This document shows positions 36,976-45,519 of a stretch of 64,000 nt of DNA, in pieces. Source of the stretch: Rothia nasimurium (GTDB lineage: Bacteria > Actinomycetota > Actinomycetes > Actinomycetales > Micrococcaceae); the NCBI RefSeq assembly GCF_928391935.1, contig NZ_CAKMTD010000008.1, positions 39,110 to 103,109 on the forward strand, in the 5' to 3' direction. The translations under genes and the position numbers were made by a program. The stretch's first letter is position 1. Each line of letters begins with the position of its first letter. The notes under the pieces are model-generated. The model had not been told where the DNA came from and did not search any database. It saw only the letters and a program-made list of their open reading frames with translations.

Positions 36976-37509
36976 GTGACTTTTTCCCCCACCTTGAAAC
37001 CAGGCCGCAGGTACCTCAGCATCGTCGCTGGGGTACCTAGGGGCGTGGCCGAATACCTTGTTGCCTGGCGGGCACGCCAGGGTCTGACCGGCCCTGCTGC
37101 TGAGAGCTGCCACATCACGGTGTTGATGTGTGAGGACGCTGGCGCCCACGAGCCCCTGAAACCCCTGGGGCGGGCCCTGGCCGGCTGGGGGCCTGTGGAG
37201 GTAGAGCTGGGGGGAGCAGAAACATTTGAACCGGTCACCCCGGTGACCTACCTGCCGGTTGTGGCAGGAGCTGACCAGCTCCAGATGATTCACCGGACCT
37301 GCCAGCAGGCCGTGGGGGAATCAGCCTCCCCCTTCCCCTACACCCCCCACCTGACCCTAGCCAACCACGCCCCGTCCCCGGCCCTGGCGGCGTCCTTGCG
37401 CGATTTTGCGACCCTGCCCTCGGAGCTTGAACGTTTTACGGTAGGGCAGCTGACGGTCTATCGGTATAGCTCGGGTAGCTGGCAGGAGCTTGGAACCATA
37501 GACCTCTAG
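36976..37509 (+). CDS. 2'-5' RNA ligase-like (2H phosphoesterase) protein
   Basis: A 177-residue member of the 2H superfamily, judged by two HxT/HxS-like motifs: HITVLM at about 48 and HLTLAN at about 124. They are spaced as in LigT-type cyclic phosphodiesterases. The GTG start at 36976 is weakly supported; the gene begins 23 bases after trpS, so it may be co-transcribed. Likely acts on 2',3'-cyclic phosphates of RNA or nucleotides, but substrate and role are unknown. Confidence 0.75.
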   Translation: MTFSPTLKPGRRYLSIVAGVPRGVAEYLVAWRARQGLTGPAAESCHITVLMCEDAGAHEPLKPLGRALAGWGPVEVELGGAETFEPVTPVTYLPVVAGADQLQMIHRTCQQAVGESASPFPYTPHLTLANHAPSPALAASLRDFATLPSELERFTVGQLTVYRYSSGSWQELGTIDL

Positions 37510-37619
37510 CGGTCGCCTGCAGGCCCCGGCCCAGCCCGGCTGTCAGAAGGAGGGCCTACTGGGGTGGGCAGATCTTGAGCGAAGGTTTTACCAGCCCCTA
37601 CACCTGCTGGGGCATCAAC

Positions 37620-37651
37620 AAACCGGCCACCCCAGGTAGGGCGGCCGGTTT
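37620..37651. terminator. Terminator of the mannose-1-phosphate guanylyltransferase gene
   Basis: AAACCGGCC (37620-37628) pairs with GGCCGGTTT (37643-37651). It lies just past the stop of the minus-strand gene and between convergent genes. Confidence 0.65.
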
Positions 37652-37664
37652 ATCAGTACGAGGG

Positions 37665-38774
37665 CTAGAGCAGGTTGTCCATGCCCTGTTCCTTGAGCGT
37701 GGTAACAGTGTTCTTCACGCTCTGGGCATCGTCACGAACAGTCACCAGCAGGGCGTCTGCCGTATCCACAATCACGACGTCCTCAATGCCGATAACCGAG
37801 ATTTTACGGCCGGTGTTATTGACGACGATACCGGTGGAGTCCTCACTAATCACGCTGGCCTTATCGCCCAAGACGAAGAGCTGGTCCCCGGTCTTTTCGA
37901 TATTGAGGCGGGCCACAGCGTCGAAGTCTCCTACGTCATCCCAGCTAAAGCTACCGGGTACCATGGCGACATCACCGGCTGCTGCGGCGGGTTCAGCTAC
38001 CGCATAGTCAATGGCTGTTTTGGGCAGGGTGTCCCAGAGTCGGCTCATGACGATTTCCCGGGCCGGGGTGTCCCAGGCGCGGGCGATTTCCATGATGCCC
38101 AGGTAGAGTTCGGGCTCCTTGGCTTCAAGGTGCTTGAGCATGAGGGAGGCTGGGGCGACGAACATACCCGCGTTCCAGGTGTAGTCGCCAGAAGCGAGGT
38201 ACTCGGTGGCTGTTGTTTCGTCGGGCTTTTCAACGAACTGCTCAACAGCCAGGGCGTTGGGGGCGTCGTCCAGCTCCAGGCTGGCTGTTGCCTTGATGTA
38301 GCCGAAGGCAGTGGAGGGGGCGGTCGGCTCAATACCGATCGTCACGATTTTGCCGGATGCCGCAGCGTGGACGGCTTCACGCACTACCGCCTGGAAATCG
38401 TCGACGGGATCAATAATGTGGTCGGCCGCGAAGGACCCAATAATTGCCTCGGGATCGCGCTCATGCAAAATAGCGCAGGCAAGACCAATCGCTGCGGCAG
38501 AGTCGCGAGGGGAGGGCTCCAGTACCAGGTCAGAGGCGCGTAACTCAGAGAGCTGCTGGGTGACGGCATTGGCATGGGCCTGGCCGGTGACCACCATGAC
38601 GCCGGACGAGGCCAGCTCAACCAGGCGGTCGTAGGTGGAGCGCAAGAGGGAGCTGCCTGTGCCAGTGAGGTCTAGGAGGAATTTGGGTTCTACAGCGCGG
38701 GAGAGGGGCCAGAGCCTGGATCCAACGCCGCCCGCGGGAATGAGGGGGTAGAACCGTTCAAGTGGTGTTCTCAT
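37665..38774 (-). CDS. manC: Mannose-1-phosphate guanylyltransferase
   Basis: Makes GDP-mannose from mannose-1-phosphate and GTP for cell-envelope mannosylation. The 369-residue nucleotidyltransferase starts YPLIPAGGVGSRLWPLSRAVEPKFLLDL in two conserved blocks. It continues with EPSPRDSAAAIGLACAIL, SFAADHIIDPVDDF, FVEKPDETTATEYL and WNAGMFVAP. The C-terminus VVIVDTADALLVTVRDDAQSVKN is family-typical. No phosphomannose isomerase domain follows, so this is the short form. The ATG at 38774 has TAGGGACG upstream; the much longer upstream frame is not conserved. A single-gene transcript divergent from sdhC. Confidence 0.92.
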   Translation of the reverse strand: MRTPLERFYPLIPAGGVGSRLWPLSRAVEPKFLLDLTGTGSSLLRSTYDRLVELASSGVMVVTGQAHANAVTQQLSELRASDLVLEPSPRDSAAAIGLACAILHERDPEAIIGSFAADHIIDPVDDFQAVVREAVHAAASGKIVTIGIEPTAPSTAFGYIKATASLELDDAPNALAVEQFVEKPDETTATEYLASGDYTWNAGMFVAPASLMLKHLEAKEPELYLGIMEIARAWDTPAREIVMSRLWDTLPKTAIDYAVAEPAAAAGDVAMVPGSFSWDDVGDFDAVARLNIEKTGDQLFVLGDKASVISEDSTGIVVNNTGRKISVIGIEDVVIVDTADALLVTVRDDAQSVKNTVTTLKEQGMDNLL

Positions 38775-39091
38775 CGTCCCTACAGTGTACATAAGATTTC
38801 TAGTCATAAAGATGAAATGTTTGAGCCAATTTTTTGGCTCCATCTCAAGGGCTGAAGCGCCCCTTGAAGTGATAAACCGTGCAATGACGCGCCTATACGG
38901 ATTTAGGCTATTAAAGTGTGCCCTATTTGGGCAAATTTGAGGGCTAAAAAGATGGTGGCAGGGTGTCAATAAGTGCAGGTTAAACCTGCTAATCTTGCTG
39001 TTGAGTAGAACACACACTATGTCTTGTGCGGGCTCTTATACCTTGGCATCTGCCGAGGTTGTTTTATCCGCAACAAACAGGAGGTTATTCA
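38775..39091. other. 317-bp divergent intergenic region rich in small inverted repeats
   Basis: AT-rich control region between manC and sdhC. I see GAGCCAA/TTGGCTC (about 38824-38841), CAAGGG/CCCTTG (about 38848-38867), GCCTA/TAGGC and GCCC/GGGC. There is also the perfect odd palindrome GCAGGTT-A-AACCTGC (38975-38989), a candidate operator about 100 bases before sdhC. No clear consensus promoter could be fixed. The sdhC ribosome site AGGAGG is at about 39079. Confidence 0.5.
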
Positions 39092-39472
39092 GTGCCGAAT
39101 ACATCCAAGGGCACAACGTACCGTGGCGGCGAAGGTATGTGGTCGTGGGTTGCCCACCGCATCACCGGTATCGCCATTTTCTTCTTCTTGCTGGTTCACG
39201 TCCTTGACACCGCAGTCGTCCGCATCTCTCCCGAAGCCTACAACGCTGTTATGGAGCTCTACAAGAACCCCATCATGGGCCTAGGCGAAGCTGCCCTCGT
39301 TGCTGCAATCGTGTACCACGCCTTCAACGGTATCCGCATCATTCTGGTGGATTTCTGGAAGAACGGTGCTAAGAACCAGAAGGCTATGCTCTGGGGCGTT
39401 TTGGTCCTGTGGGCAGTCGTCTTTGTTCCCTTCTTCATCCGTCACATCATGCTCGTGTTTGGGGGTCACTAA
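39092..39472 (+). CDS. sdhC: Succinate dehydrogenase cytochrome b556 subunit
   Basis: Membrane anchor subunit of complex II that binds heme b and passes electrons to menaquinone. The 126-residue protein starts at GTG 39092, fixed by AGGAGG 7 bases upstream; the frame stays open further upstream without a ribosome site. MWSWVAHRITGIAIFFFLLVHVLD carries the SHRxxG-like quinone-site motif and a heme-ligand His. Three helices are present, and YHAFNGIRIILVDF holds the conserved second His. First gene of sdhCDAB. Confidence 0.95.
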   Translation: MPNTSKGTTYRGGEGMWSWVAHRITGIAIFFFLLVHVLDTAVVRISPEAYNAVMELYKNPIMGLGEAALVAAIVYHAFNGIRIILVDFWKNGAKNQKAMLWGVLVLWAVVFVPFFIRHIMLVFGGH

Positions 39473-39475
39473 ACA

Positions 39476-39961
39476 ATGGCAACTCCGCTGAAAACCAAGA
39501 TTTCTGTTCCCCGCAGCCGAGACAACACCGTCTCAGGTATCAAGTACAACCGAGCTTCCACTAAGCGCAATAACTTCGAGATGATGGCATGGCTCTACAT
39601 GCGTATCTCCGGTGTTCTGCTGGTTGTCCTGATTTTCGGTCACCTCTTCGTCAACCTGATGATGGGCGAAGGCGTCCACCGCATCGACTTCGGTTTTGTC
39701 GGCGGCAAGCTGGCCAACCCCTTCTGGCAGGTCTGGGACCTCCTGCTCCTCTGGCTGGCCATGCTCCACGGCGCTAACGGTATTCGCGTCATCATTGACG
39801 ACTACGCTGAAAAGGACGGCGTCCGCTTCGCCCTGAAGGTAGCCCTCTTCCTGGCCACCGCCTTCGTCATCTTGCTGGGCACCCTGGTCATCTTTACCTT
39901 TGACCCCTGCCCCGTCGGCGCAGCGGCAGACCTCCTGCCTTCCTTCTGCCCCGCTCCCTAA
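39476..39961 (+). CDS. sdhD: Succinate dehydrogenase hydrophobic membrane anchor
   Basis: Second membrane subunit of complex II, 161 residues with three transmembrane helices. MMAWLYMRISGVLLVVLIFGHLFVNLMM includes the conserved Arg-Ile-Ser-Gly and His. LLLWLAMLHGANGIRVIIDDY is the HxxxGxR signature near the second heme-ligand His. An N-terminal polar stretch of about 40 residues precedes the first helix. The ATG lies 3 bases after the sdhC stop. Confidence 0.94.
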   Translation: MATPLKTKISVPRSRDNTVSGIKYNRASTKRNNFEMMAWLYMRISGVLLVVLIFGHLFVNLMMGEGVHRIDFGFVGGKLANPFWQVWDLLLLWLAMLHGANGIRVIIDDYAEKDGVRFALKVALFLATAFVILLGTLVIFTFDPCPVGAAADLLPSFCPAP

Positions 39962-39998
39962 ATAGCGCATCACAGTTTTAGAAAGAAGCAATCGACTC

Positions 39999-41762
39999 AT
40001 GCAGGTACATAAGTACGACGTCGTAATCATCGGCGCAGGCGGCGCAGGTATGCGAGCCGCTATCGAAGCTGGTCAGCGCGTGCGCACCGCAGTGCTCACC
40101 AAGCTCTACCCCACCCGCTCCCACACCGGTGCCGCCCAGGGTGGCATGTGTGCAGCCCTGGCCAACGTAGAAGAGGACAACTGGGAGTGGCATACCTTTG
40201 ACACCATCAAGGGCGGCGACTACCTGGTTGACCAGGACTCCGCTGAGGTCATGGCCAAGGAAGCCATCGACGCGGTCCTTGATCTTGAAAAGATGGGCCT
40301 TCCCTTCAACCGCACCCCCGAGGGCCGTATCGACCAGCGTCGCTTCGGCGGCCACACCCGCGACCACGGTAAGGCCCCTGTGCGCCGCGCCTGCTACGCA
40401 GCAGACCGCACCGGCCACATGATTCTGCAGACCCTCTACCAGAACTGCGTCAAGCACAACGTCGAATTCTTCAACGAATACTACGTCCTTGACCTGGTCA
40501 TGGTTGAGGACGAAAACGGCGTCCGCCGCCCCGCAGGCGTCGTCTCCTACGATCTGGCAACCGGTGAAGTCCACGTCTTCCAGGCCAAGAGCGTCATCTT
40601 CGCCTCCGGCGGTTGTGGCAAGATCTTCAAGACCACCTCCAACGCCCACACCCTCACCGGTGACGGCATGGCTATCGCCCTGCGTAACGGTATCCCCCTG
40701 GAAGACATGGAGTTCGTCCAGTTCCACCCCACCGGCCTGGCAGGCCTGGGTATCCTCGTCTCCGAGGCTGCCCGTGGTGAGGGCGGTATCCTGCGTAACT
40801 CCGACGGCGAACGCTTCATGGAACGCTACGCCCCCACCATCAAGGACCTCGCCCCCCGCGACATCGTTGCCCGCTCCATGGCCAACGAAGTCCGCGAAGG
40901 CCGCGGCTGTGGCCCCAACAAGGATTACGTCCTGCTGGACCTCACCCACCTGGAACCGGCCCACATCGACGAGAAGCTCCCGGACATCACCGAGTTCGCC
41001 CGCACCTACCTGGGTGTAGAACCCTACACTGAGCCCGTCCCGGTCTTCCCCACCGCCCACTACGCCATGGGTGGTATCCCCACTAACATCAAGGCTGAAG
41101 TCCACGCAAACTCTGAGGACATCATCCCCGGCCTGTACGCCGCTGGTGAGGTTGCCTGTGTGTCCGTCCACGGCTCCAACCGTCTGGGCACCAACTCCCT
41201 GCTCGACATCAACGTCTTCGGTAAGCGGGCCGGTATCTACGCGGCAGAATACGCAGCCTCCGCTGACTTCCTGCCCATCCCCGACGACGCCGCCGACTCC
41301 ACCCTGAACCTGCTCAACCAGATTCTCACCGGCGAAGGCACCGAAAAGGTTGGCCAGCTACGCAAGGAACTGCAGGACGTCATGGACGCCGACATGCAGG
41401 TCTTCCGCACCGAAGCAACCATCCACAACGCCGTCAACAAGATTGTTGAACTGGAAGAGCGATACAAGAACATCCAGATCCAGGACAAGGGTAAGCGTTT
41501 CAACCTTGACCTGCTCGAAGCCGTAGAGCTCGGCTTCCTGCTGGAACTGGCCAAGGTCATGTCAGTGGCAGCCCTCCACCGCAAGGAATCCCGTGGCGGC
41601 CACTTCCGTGAGGACTACCCCGACCGCGACGACGCCAACTTCATGAAGCACTCAATGGTCTACCTTGACGAGAACGCTGAGATGGAAGGCATCAAGGGCC
41701 TGCGCTTCGACACCAAGCCCGTCACCTTCACCCGCTACGAACCGATGGAGCGTAAGTACTAA
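39999..41762 (+). CDS. sdhA: Succinate dehydrogenase flavoprotein subunit
   Basis: Catalytic subunit oxidising succinate to fumarate with covalent FAD. The 587-residue protein has the FAD-binding VVIIGAGGAGMRAAIEAGQ and the flavinylation-site block PTRSHTGAAQGGMCAAL. Active-site motifs include RRFGGHTRDHGKAPVRRACY and HPTGLAGLGILVSEAARGEGG. It also contains HYAMGGIPTN and HGSNRLGTNSLLDINVFG. Length is typical. sdhB follows after a single base, so translation is probably coupled. Confidence 0.99.
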   Translation: MQVHKYDVVIIGAGGAGMRAAIEAGQRVRTAVLTKLYPTRSHTGAAQGGMCAALANVEEDNWEWHTFDTIKGGDYLVDQDSAEVMAKEAIDAVLDLEKMGLPFNRTPEGRIDQRRFGGHTRDHGKAPVRRACYAADRTGHMILQTLYQNCVKHNVEFFNEYYVLDLVMVEDENGVRRPAGVVSYDLATGEVHVFQAKSVIFASGGCGKIFKTTSNAHTLTGDGMAIALRNGIPLEDMEFVQFHPTGLAGLGILVSEAARGEGGILRNSDGERFMERYAPTIKDLAPRDIVARSMANEVREGRGCGPNKDYVLLDLTHLEPAHIDEKLPDITEFARTYLGVEPYTEPVPVFPTAHYAMGGIPTNIKAEVHANSEDIIPGLYAAGEVACVSVHGSNRLGTNSLLDINVFGKRAGIYAAEYAASADFLPIPDDAADSTLNLLNQILTGEGTEKVGQLRKELQDVMDADMQVFRTEATIHNAVNKIVELEERYKNIQIQDKGKRFNLDLLEAVELGFLLELAKVMSVAALHRKESRGGHFREDYPDRDDANFMKHSMVYLDENAEMEGIKGLRFDTKPVTFTRYEPMERKY

Positions 41763-41763
41763 A

Positions 41764-42549
41764 ATGGCTGATTTTGAAGCACGTGAACCCGAATCCAAGG
41801 TTGAGCTGAAGTCTGAGTCAGGCGAAGCGGGCGCTATCCCCACCTTCGACGTGACTGTCCAGGTCCGCCGCTACAACCCTGAGATTTCTTCTGAAGCTCA
41901 CTGGGATGAATTTAAGCTGACCATGTACGGCACCGACCGTGTGCTCGATGCCCTGCACAAGATCAAGTGGGAGATCGACGGCTCGCTGTCCTTCCGCCGC
42001 TCCTGTGCCCACGGCATCTGTGGCTCCGACGCCATGCGCATCAACGGCCGCAACCGCCTGGCCTGCAAGACCCTGCTCAAGGACCTGGACCTGTCCAAGC
42101 CCATCACCGTTGAGCCCATCAAGGGTCTGCCCTGCGAGAAGGATCTCATCGTTGATATGGAGCCCTTCTTCCAGGCCTACCGCGAAATCATGCCCTTCTT
42201 GGTCAACGACACCAACGAACCCGAGCGTGAACGCCTCCAGTCCCAGGAAGACCGCGCCCGTTTCGATGACACCACCAAGTGCATCCTCTGCGCCGCCTGT
42301 ACCTCATCCTGCCCCGTCTTCTGGACCGACGGTCAGTACTTCGGTCCGGCAGCGATTGTGAACGCCCACCGCTTCATCTTCGACTCCCGAGACGATGCAG
42401 GTGACATGCGCCTGGAGATTCTGAATGACAAGGAAGGCGTCTGGCGTTGCCGCACCACCTTCAACTGCACCGAGGCCTGCCCTCGCGGCATTGAAATCAC
42501 CAAGGCAATCGCCGAGGTCAAGCAGGCAATCCTGGCCCGCTCCCTCTAA
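41764..42549 (+). CDS. sdhB: Succinate dehydrogenase iron-sulfur subunit
   Basis: Electron-transfer subunit with three Fe-S clusters, 261 residues. The 2Fe-2S ligands are in FRRSCAHGICGSDAMRI and RLACKTLL. The 4Fe-4S motif is KCILCAACTSSCPVFW. The 3Fe-4S ligands are in TFNCTEACPRGIEITKAI. An N-terminal extension of about 25 acidic residues is variable in the family. The ATG at 41764 is one base after the sdhA stop. Last gene of the operon, followed by a strong terminator. Confidence 0.98.
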   Translation: MADFEAREPESKVELKSESGEAGAIPTFDVTVQVRRYNPEISSEAHWDEFKLTMYGTDRVLDALHKIKWEIDGSLSFRRSCAHGICGSDAMRINGRNRLACKTLLKDLDLSKPITVEPIKGLPCEKDLIVDMEPFFQAYREIMPFLVNDTNEPERERLQSQEDRARFDDTTKCILCAACTSSCPVFWTDGQYFGPAAIVNAHRFIFDSRDDAGDMRLEILNDKEGVWRCRTTFNCTEACPRGIEITKAIAEVKQAILARSL

Positions 42550-42559
42550 GCCCTAGAAG

Positions 42560-42599
42560 ACAGTGCTCCTGGAACCTTATGTTCCAGGAGCACTGTTTT
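42560..42599 (+). terminator. Terminator of sdhCDAB
   Basis: A perfect 16-bp stem, ACAGTGCTCCTGGAAC (42560-42575) with GTTCCAGGAGCACTGT (42581-42596), has a 5-base loop and is followed by TTTGTTT. Confidence 0.95.
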
Positions 42600-42679
42600 G
42601 TTTCCCCCAGGAGAGAGGGCTTGGCCGGTTCCTGGACCATAAGTTCAAGGGGCAGGGGCTTTGGCGCTACTCTATATAC

Positions 42680-43906
42680 ATGACGTCCACACCCTACGCC
42701 GCGCAGACCCTGAACCTGGGGTCCCCTATCTTCGCCCAGCGTCTCCGCTCCCTCCTCCCTGATCTTGTTAAGTTCCGGCGGGACGTCCACCAGAACCCTG
42801 AACTTTCCTACCTGGAGAACAAGACCACAGAGCGGATTTTCCGCACCCTCACCGAGGCCGGGCTGGCACCTAAGCACCTCAAGGGAACCGGCTGCTACGT
42901 TGACGTGGGGGAGGGGCCCATCGCCGTTGCCCTCCGCGCTGACATTGACGCCCTGCCCATCCAGGAGGTCACCGACCTGCCCTACGCCTCCTGCGTCGAC
43001 GGCGTCATGCACGCCTGCGGGCACGATATTCACCAGACCGTCATGCTCGGCGTCGCTATCGCCCTGAAACGCCTCCACGACGAGATCCCCCTCGGCGGGA
43101 CCGTCCGCGTCATTTTCCAGCCGGCTGAAGAACAACTGCCCGGCGGGGCCGTGGACGTCATTGCCCAGGGCATCCTTGAGGGCGTGCCCCGGGCCTTTGC
43201 CCTGCACTGCGAACCCAAGGTGGACGTCGGCAAAATTGGCACCCGTATCGGGGCTATCACCAGTGCTTCTGACACCATCAAAATCACCCTCAAGGGCCGC
43301 GGCGGCCACACCTCCCGCCCCCACCTGACCGAAGACGTCATCTATGCCCTCTCCCAAATCGCTATTAACGTCCCGGCTGTGCTCTCCCGCATGACGGACG
43401 TCCGCTCCGGCGTGCTGGTCGCCTGGGGGCAGGTTGAGGCTGGGGTGGCCCCCAATGCCATCCCCTCCACTGCTTTTCTGGCGGGCACCATGCGCTGCCT
43501 GGACGCTGACGTGTGGAAGCAGGCCGGGACCATGCTCGATGACATCGTCGAACAGATTGCCGCCCCCTACGGGGTGGACGTCGAGCTAGAGCACTACCGG
43601 GGCGTCCCACCGTCGGTTAATACCGAAGACGAAGTCTCCATGATTGAAGCCGCCTCCCGCGCAGAACTGGGGGAGGACTCCGTAGTGCTGGTAGAGCAGT
43701 CCATGGGCGGGGAAGACTTCGCCTGGATGTTGCAGGAAGTTCCCGGAGCCCTCATCCGCCTGGGCACCCGCACCCCCGGCGGGCCCACCTTTGACCTCCA
43801 CCAGGGGGACTACGCCCCCGACGAGCGTTGCATCGAATACGGGGTGCAGGTTATGGCAGCTACCGCCCTGCGGGCCATCCGCACCGAACTCGCCGCCCGC
43901 GCCTAA
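42680..43906 (+). CDS. M20-family amidohydrolase
   Basis: Zinc-dependent peptidase/amidohydrolase of the IAA-amino acid hydrolase/HipO type, 408 residues. It has the catalytic domain with RRDVHQNPELSYLENKT, ALRADIDALPIQEVTDLPY, and the metal-ligand block GVMHACGHDIHQTVMLG. PAEEQLPGGAVDVI is also conserved, and a dimerisation domain covers about residues 180-300. C-terminal SMGGEDFAWMLQEVPGALIRLGTR completes the metal site. The ATG at 42680 follows TATATA closely and lacks a ribosome site, so the mRNA may be leaderless. Substrate (N-acyl amino acid or peptide) unknown. Confidence 0.93.
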   Translation: MTSTPYAAQTLNLGSPIFAQRLRSLLPDLVKFRRDVHQNPELSYLENKTTERIFRTLTEAGLAPKHLKGTGCYVDVGEGPIAVALRADIDALPIQEVTDLPYASCVDGVMHACGHDIHQTVMLGVAIALKRLHDEIPLGGTVRVIFQPAEEQLPGGAVDVIAQGILEGVPRAFALHCEPKVDVGKIGTRIGAITSASDTIKITLKGRGGHTSRPHLTEDVIYALSQIAINVPAVLSRMTDVRSGVLVAWGQVEAGVAPNAIPSTAFLAGTMRCLDADVWKQAGTMLDDIVEQIAAPYGVDVELEHYRGVPPSVNTEDEVSMIEAASRAELGEDSVVLVEQSMGGEDFAWMLQEVPGALIRLGTRTPGGPTFDLHQGDYAPDERCIEYGVQVMAATALRAIRTELAARA

Positions 43907-43938
43907 GATCTGACAAGCACATCCACACCCCAAGGCGA

Positions 43939-43975
43939 GCCCCTGCCCTGTCTGCCTGACGGACAGGGCAGGGGC
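43939..43975 (+). terminator. Terminator after the M20 amidohydrolase
   Basis: GCCCCTGCCCTGTC (43939-43952) pairs with GACAGGGCAGGGGC (43962-43975) over 14 bp; a short ATATCTGT tail follows. Confidence 0.8.
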
Positions 43976-44179
43976 ATATCTGTGGGTAAATACCTGAGGG
44001 CTGTGATTAATTAGCAGGAATGTGTATTAGTCGTCACGGAAAATCAAGTGAGACCGGGGTGAAAGGGAAGCTGAATCACACTAAGATGTGTTGTGTTACG
44101 CAAAATTACCCCGGCACGCCACCATCACACACAGCTGCTATACACAGCAGGCAGCCCGGGCAACATGAAAAGGACCTCC
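43976..44179 (+). promoter_or_regulatory. Upstream region of the nucleoside-uptake lipoprotein gene
   Basis: About 200 AT-richer bases between the terminator and the BMP-type lipoprotein gene. CACACTAAGATGTG is an imperfect inverted repeat near 44077-44090, and GTGTTACGCAAAATTACC follows. A promoter is expected here but no hexamer pair is convincing. The ribosome site AAAAGGA is at about 44168. Confidence 0.35.
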
Positions 44180-45277
44180 ATGGCTCTCTCACGCAAGCAC
44201 ATCGCTTCCACCGGTTCGATCCTCGGCGTCTCCGCCCTCCTGCTAGCCGGCTGTGGCGCAGCCCCCGAAGCATCCTCCTCCGCATCCGGCGACGCCAAGG
44301 ACTACCTTGGCTGCATCGTCTCCGACTTCGGTGGCTTCCAGGACAAGTCCTTCAACCAGAACTCCTACAAGGGCCTGAAGGACGCTGTTAACGAATACGG
44401 CATCAACTTCAAGGAAGCAGAATCCAAGTCAGAACCCGACTACGTTCCTAACCTCGACGCCATGGTCCAGAACGGCTGCAACATCACCGTTACCGTCGGC
44501 TTCGGTCTGGCCAAGGCTACCGCAGAAGTAGCAGAAGCTAACCCCGACCTGCACTTCACCATCGTCGATGACAACTCCATCGAGCTGCCCAACGTCCGCC
44601 CCATCGTCTTCGACACCGCCCAGGCTGCCTTCCAGGCAGGCTACGTAGCTGCCTCCCAGACCAAGACCGGTAAGGTTGCAACCTACGGCGGCATGGAATT
44701 CCCCACCGTCACCATCTTCATGGACGGCTTCGCCCAGGGTGTTAAGTACTACAACGAGCAGAAGGGCGCCAACGTTGAGGTCCTCGGCTGGAACACCGAA
44801 GCCCAGTCAGGTACCTTCACCGGTGACTTCGAAGACGCCTCCAAGGGCAAGACCAACACCCAGAACTTCCTCGACCAGGGCGCTGACATCATCCTGCCCG
44901 TCGCTGGCCCCGTGGGTGTAGGTACCCTGGAAGCAGTCAAGGAATACAACGCAACCTCACCTGAGAACCCCGCCTCAGTTGTTTGGGTTGACGCCGACGG
45001 CTTCGAAACCAACCCCGAATTCCAGGACATCATCCTGACCTCCATCATGAAGAAGATGGACGCCGCCATCACCGAAACCATCAAGTCAGACATGGACGGC
45101 AACTTCACCTCTGACGCCTACATCGGCACCCTCGAGAACGACGGCGTCGGTCTGGCCCCCTTCCACAACTTCGACTCAGCTGTTTCCGCTGAAACCAAGG
45201 CTGAACTCGACAAGATCAAGGAAGACATCATCGCCGGCACCATCAAGGTTGAAACTGCCGGTTCACCCACCAAGTAG
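44180..45277 (+). CDS. BMP-family lipoprotein, nucleoside ABC substrate-binding protein
   Basis: Lipid-anchored receptor delivering nucleosides to the downstream ABC transporter (BmpA/PnrA-like). The 365-residue precursor has a signal peptide with lipobox LLLAGC, and Cys 24 as the predicted lipid site. The mature domain has DFGGFQDKSFNQNSYKGL, TVGFGLAKATAEVA, AAFQAGYVAA, and VGTLEAVKEY with VVWVDADGFE. The aromatic and Asp/Asn positions fit a nucleoside pocket. I chose ATG 44180 because AAAAGGA precedes it; ATG 44165 would overlap that ribosome site. A terminator-like hairpin separates it from the ATPase gene, a usual way to make more binding protein than transporter. Confidence 0.93.
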   Translation: MALSRKHIASTGSILGVSALLLAGCGAAPEASSSASGDAKDYLGCIVSDFGGFQDKSFNQNSYKGLKDAVNEYGINFKEAESKSEPDYVPNLDAMVQNGCNITVTVGFGLAKATAEVAEANPDLHFTIVDDNSIELPNVRPIVFDTAQAAFQAGYVAASQTKTGKVATYGGMEFPTVTIFMDGFAQGVKYYNEQKGANVEVLGWNTEAQSGTFTGDFEDASKGKTNTQNFLDQGADIILPVAGPVGVGTLEAVKEYNATSPENPASVVWVDADGFETNPEFQDIILTSIMKKMDAAITETIKSDMDGNFTSDAYIGTLENDGVGLAPFHNFDSAVSAETKAELDKIKEDIIAGTIKVETAGSPTK

Positions 45278-45306
45278 AGGTATCGTTAGCGCAAGCTAAC
45301 TGACCG

Positions 45307-45350
45307 AACGGCTCACACTCCCTTTCCTCAGGTCAGGGGTGTGAGCCGTT
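45307..45350 (+). terminator. Partial terminator between lipoprotein and ABC genes
   Basis: AACGGCTCACAC (45307-45318) pairs with GTGTGAGCCGTT (45339-45350), followed by TGTGTGG. It probably limits read-through from the lipoprotein gene. Confidence 0.75.
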
Positions 45351-45415
45351 TGTGTGGTAAAACTACCAGCCCAGCTCGCTGTCCACCCCACAGCAGAGGA
45401 AACCCACCCGGCCTA

Positions 45416-45443
45416 ACCGTTAAACGGTAGAACCCGCTAAACT
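45416..45443 (+). promoter_or_regulatory. Candidate promoter with palindromic operator ahead of the nucleoside ABC genes
   Basis: A perfect odd palindrome, ACCGTT-A-AACGGT (45416-45428), covers the place where a -35 box would lie relative to a -10-like TAAACT (45438-45443). The geometry suggests repression by steric block. It lies 76 bases before the ATPase ATG. The regulator is unknown. Confidence 0.4.
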
Positions 45444-45519
45444 AGGTAGGCACAACCCAACTAGCACATCGCGCCTACGGCTGCGGCGTGCCGTCCGGTT
45501 CTCACGAGAAAGCCACCCC

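Noticed and set aside
37575..38543. 322-codon plus-strand open frame over manC
   Set aside because: Antisense shadow of a well-conserved guanylyltransferase, with no family resemblance.
39978..41171. 397-codon open frame on the minus strand over sdhA
   Set aside because: Fully antisense to a certain gene; the product is a Val/Gly/Asp-rich shadow caused by GC-biased codons.
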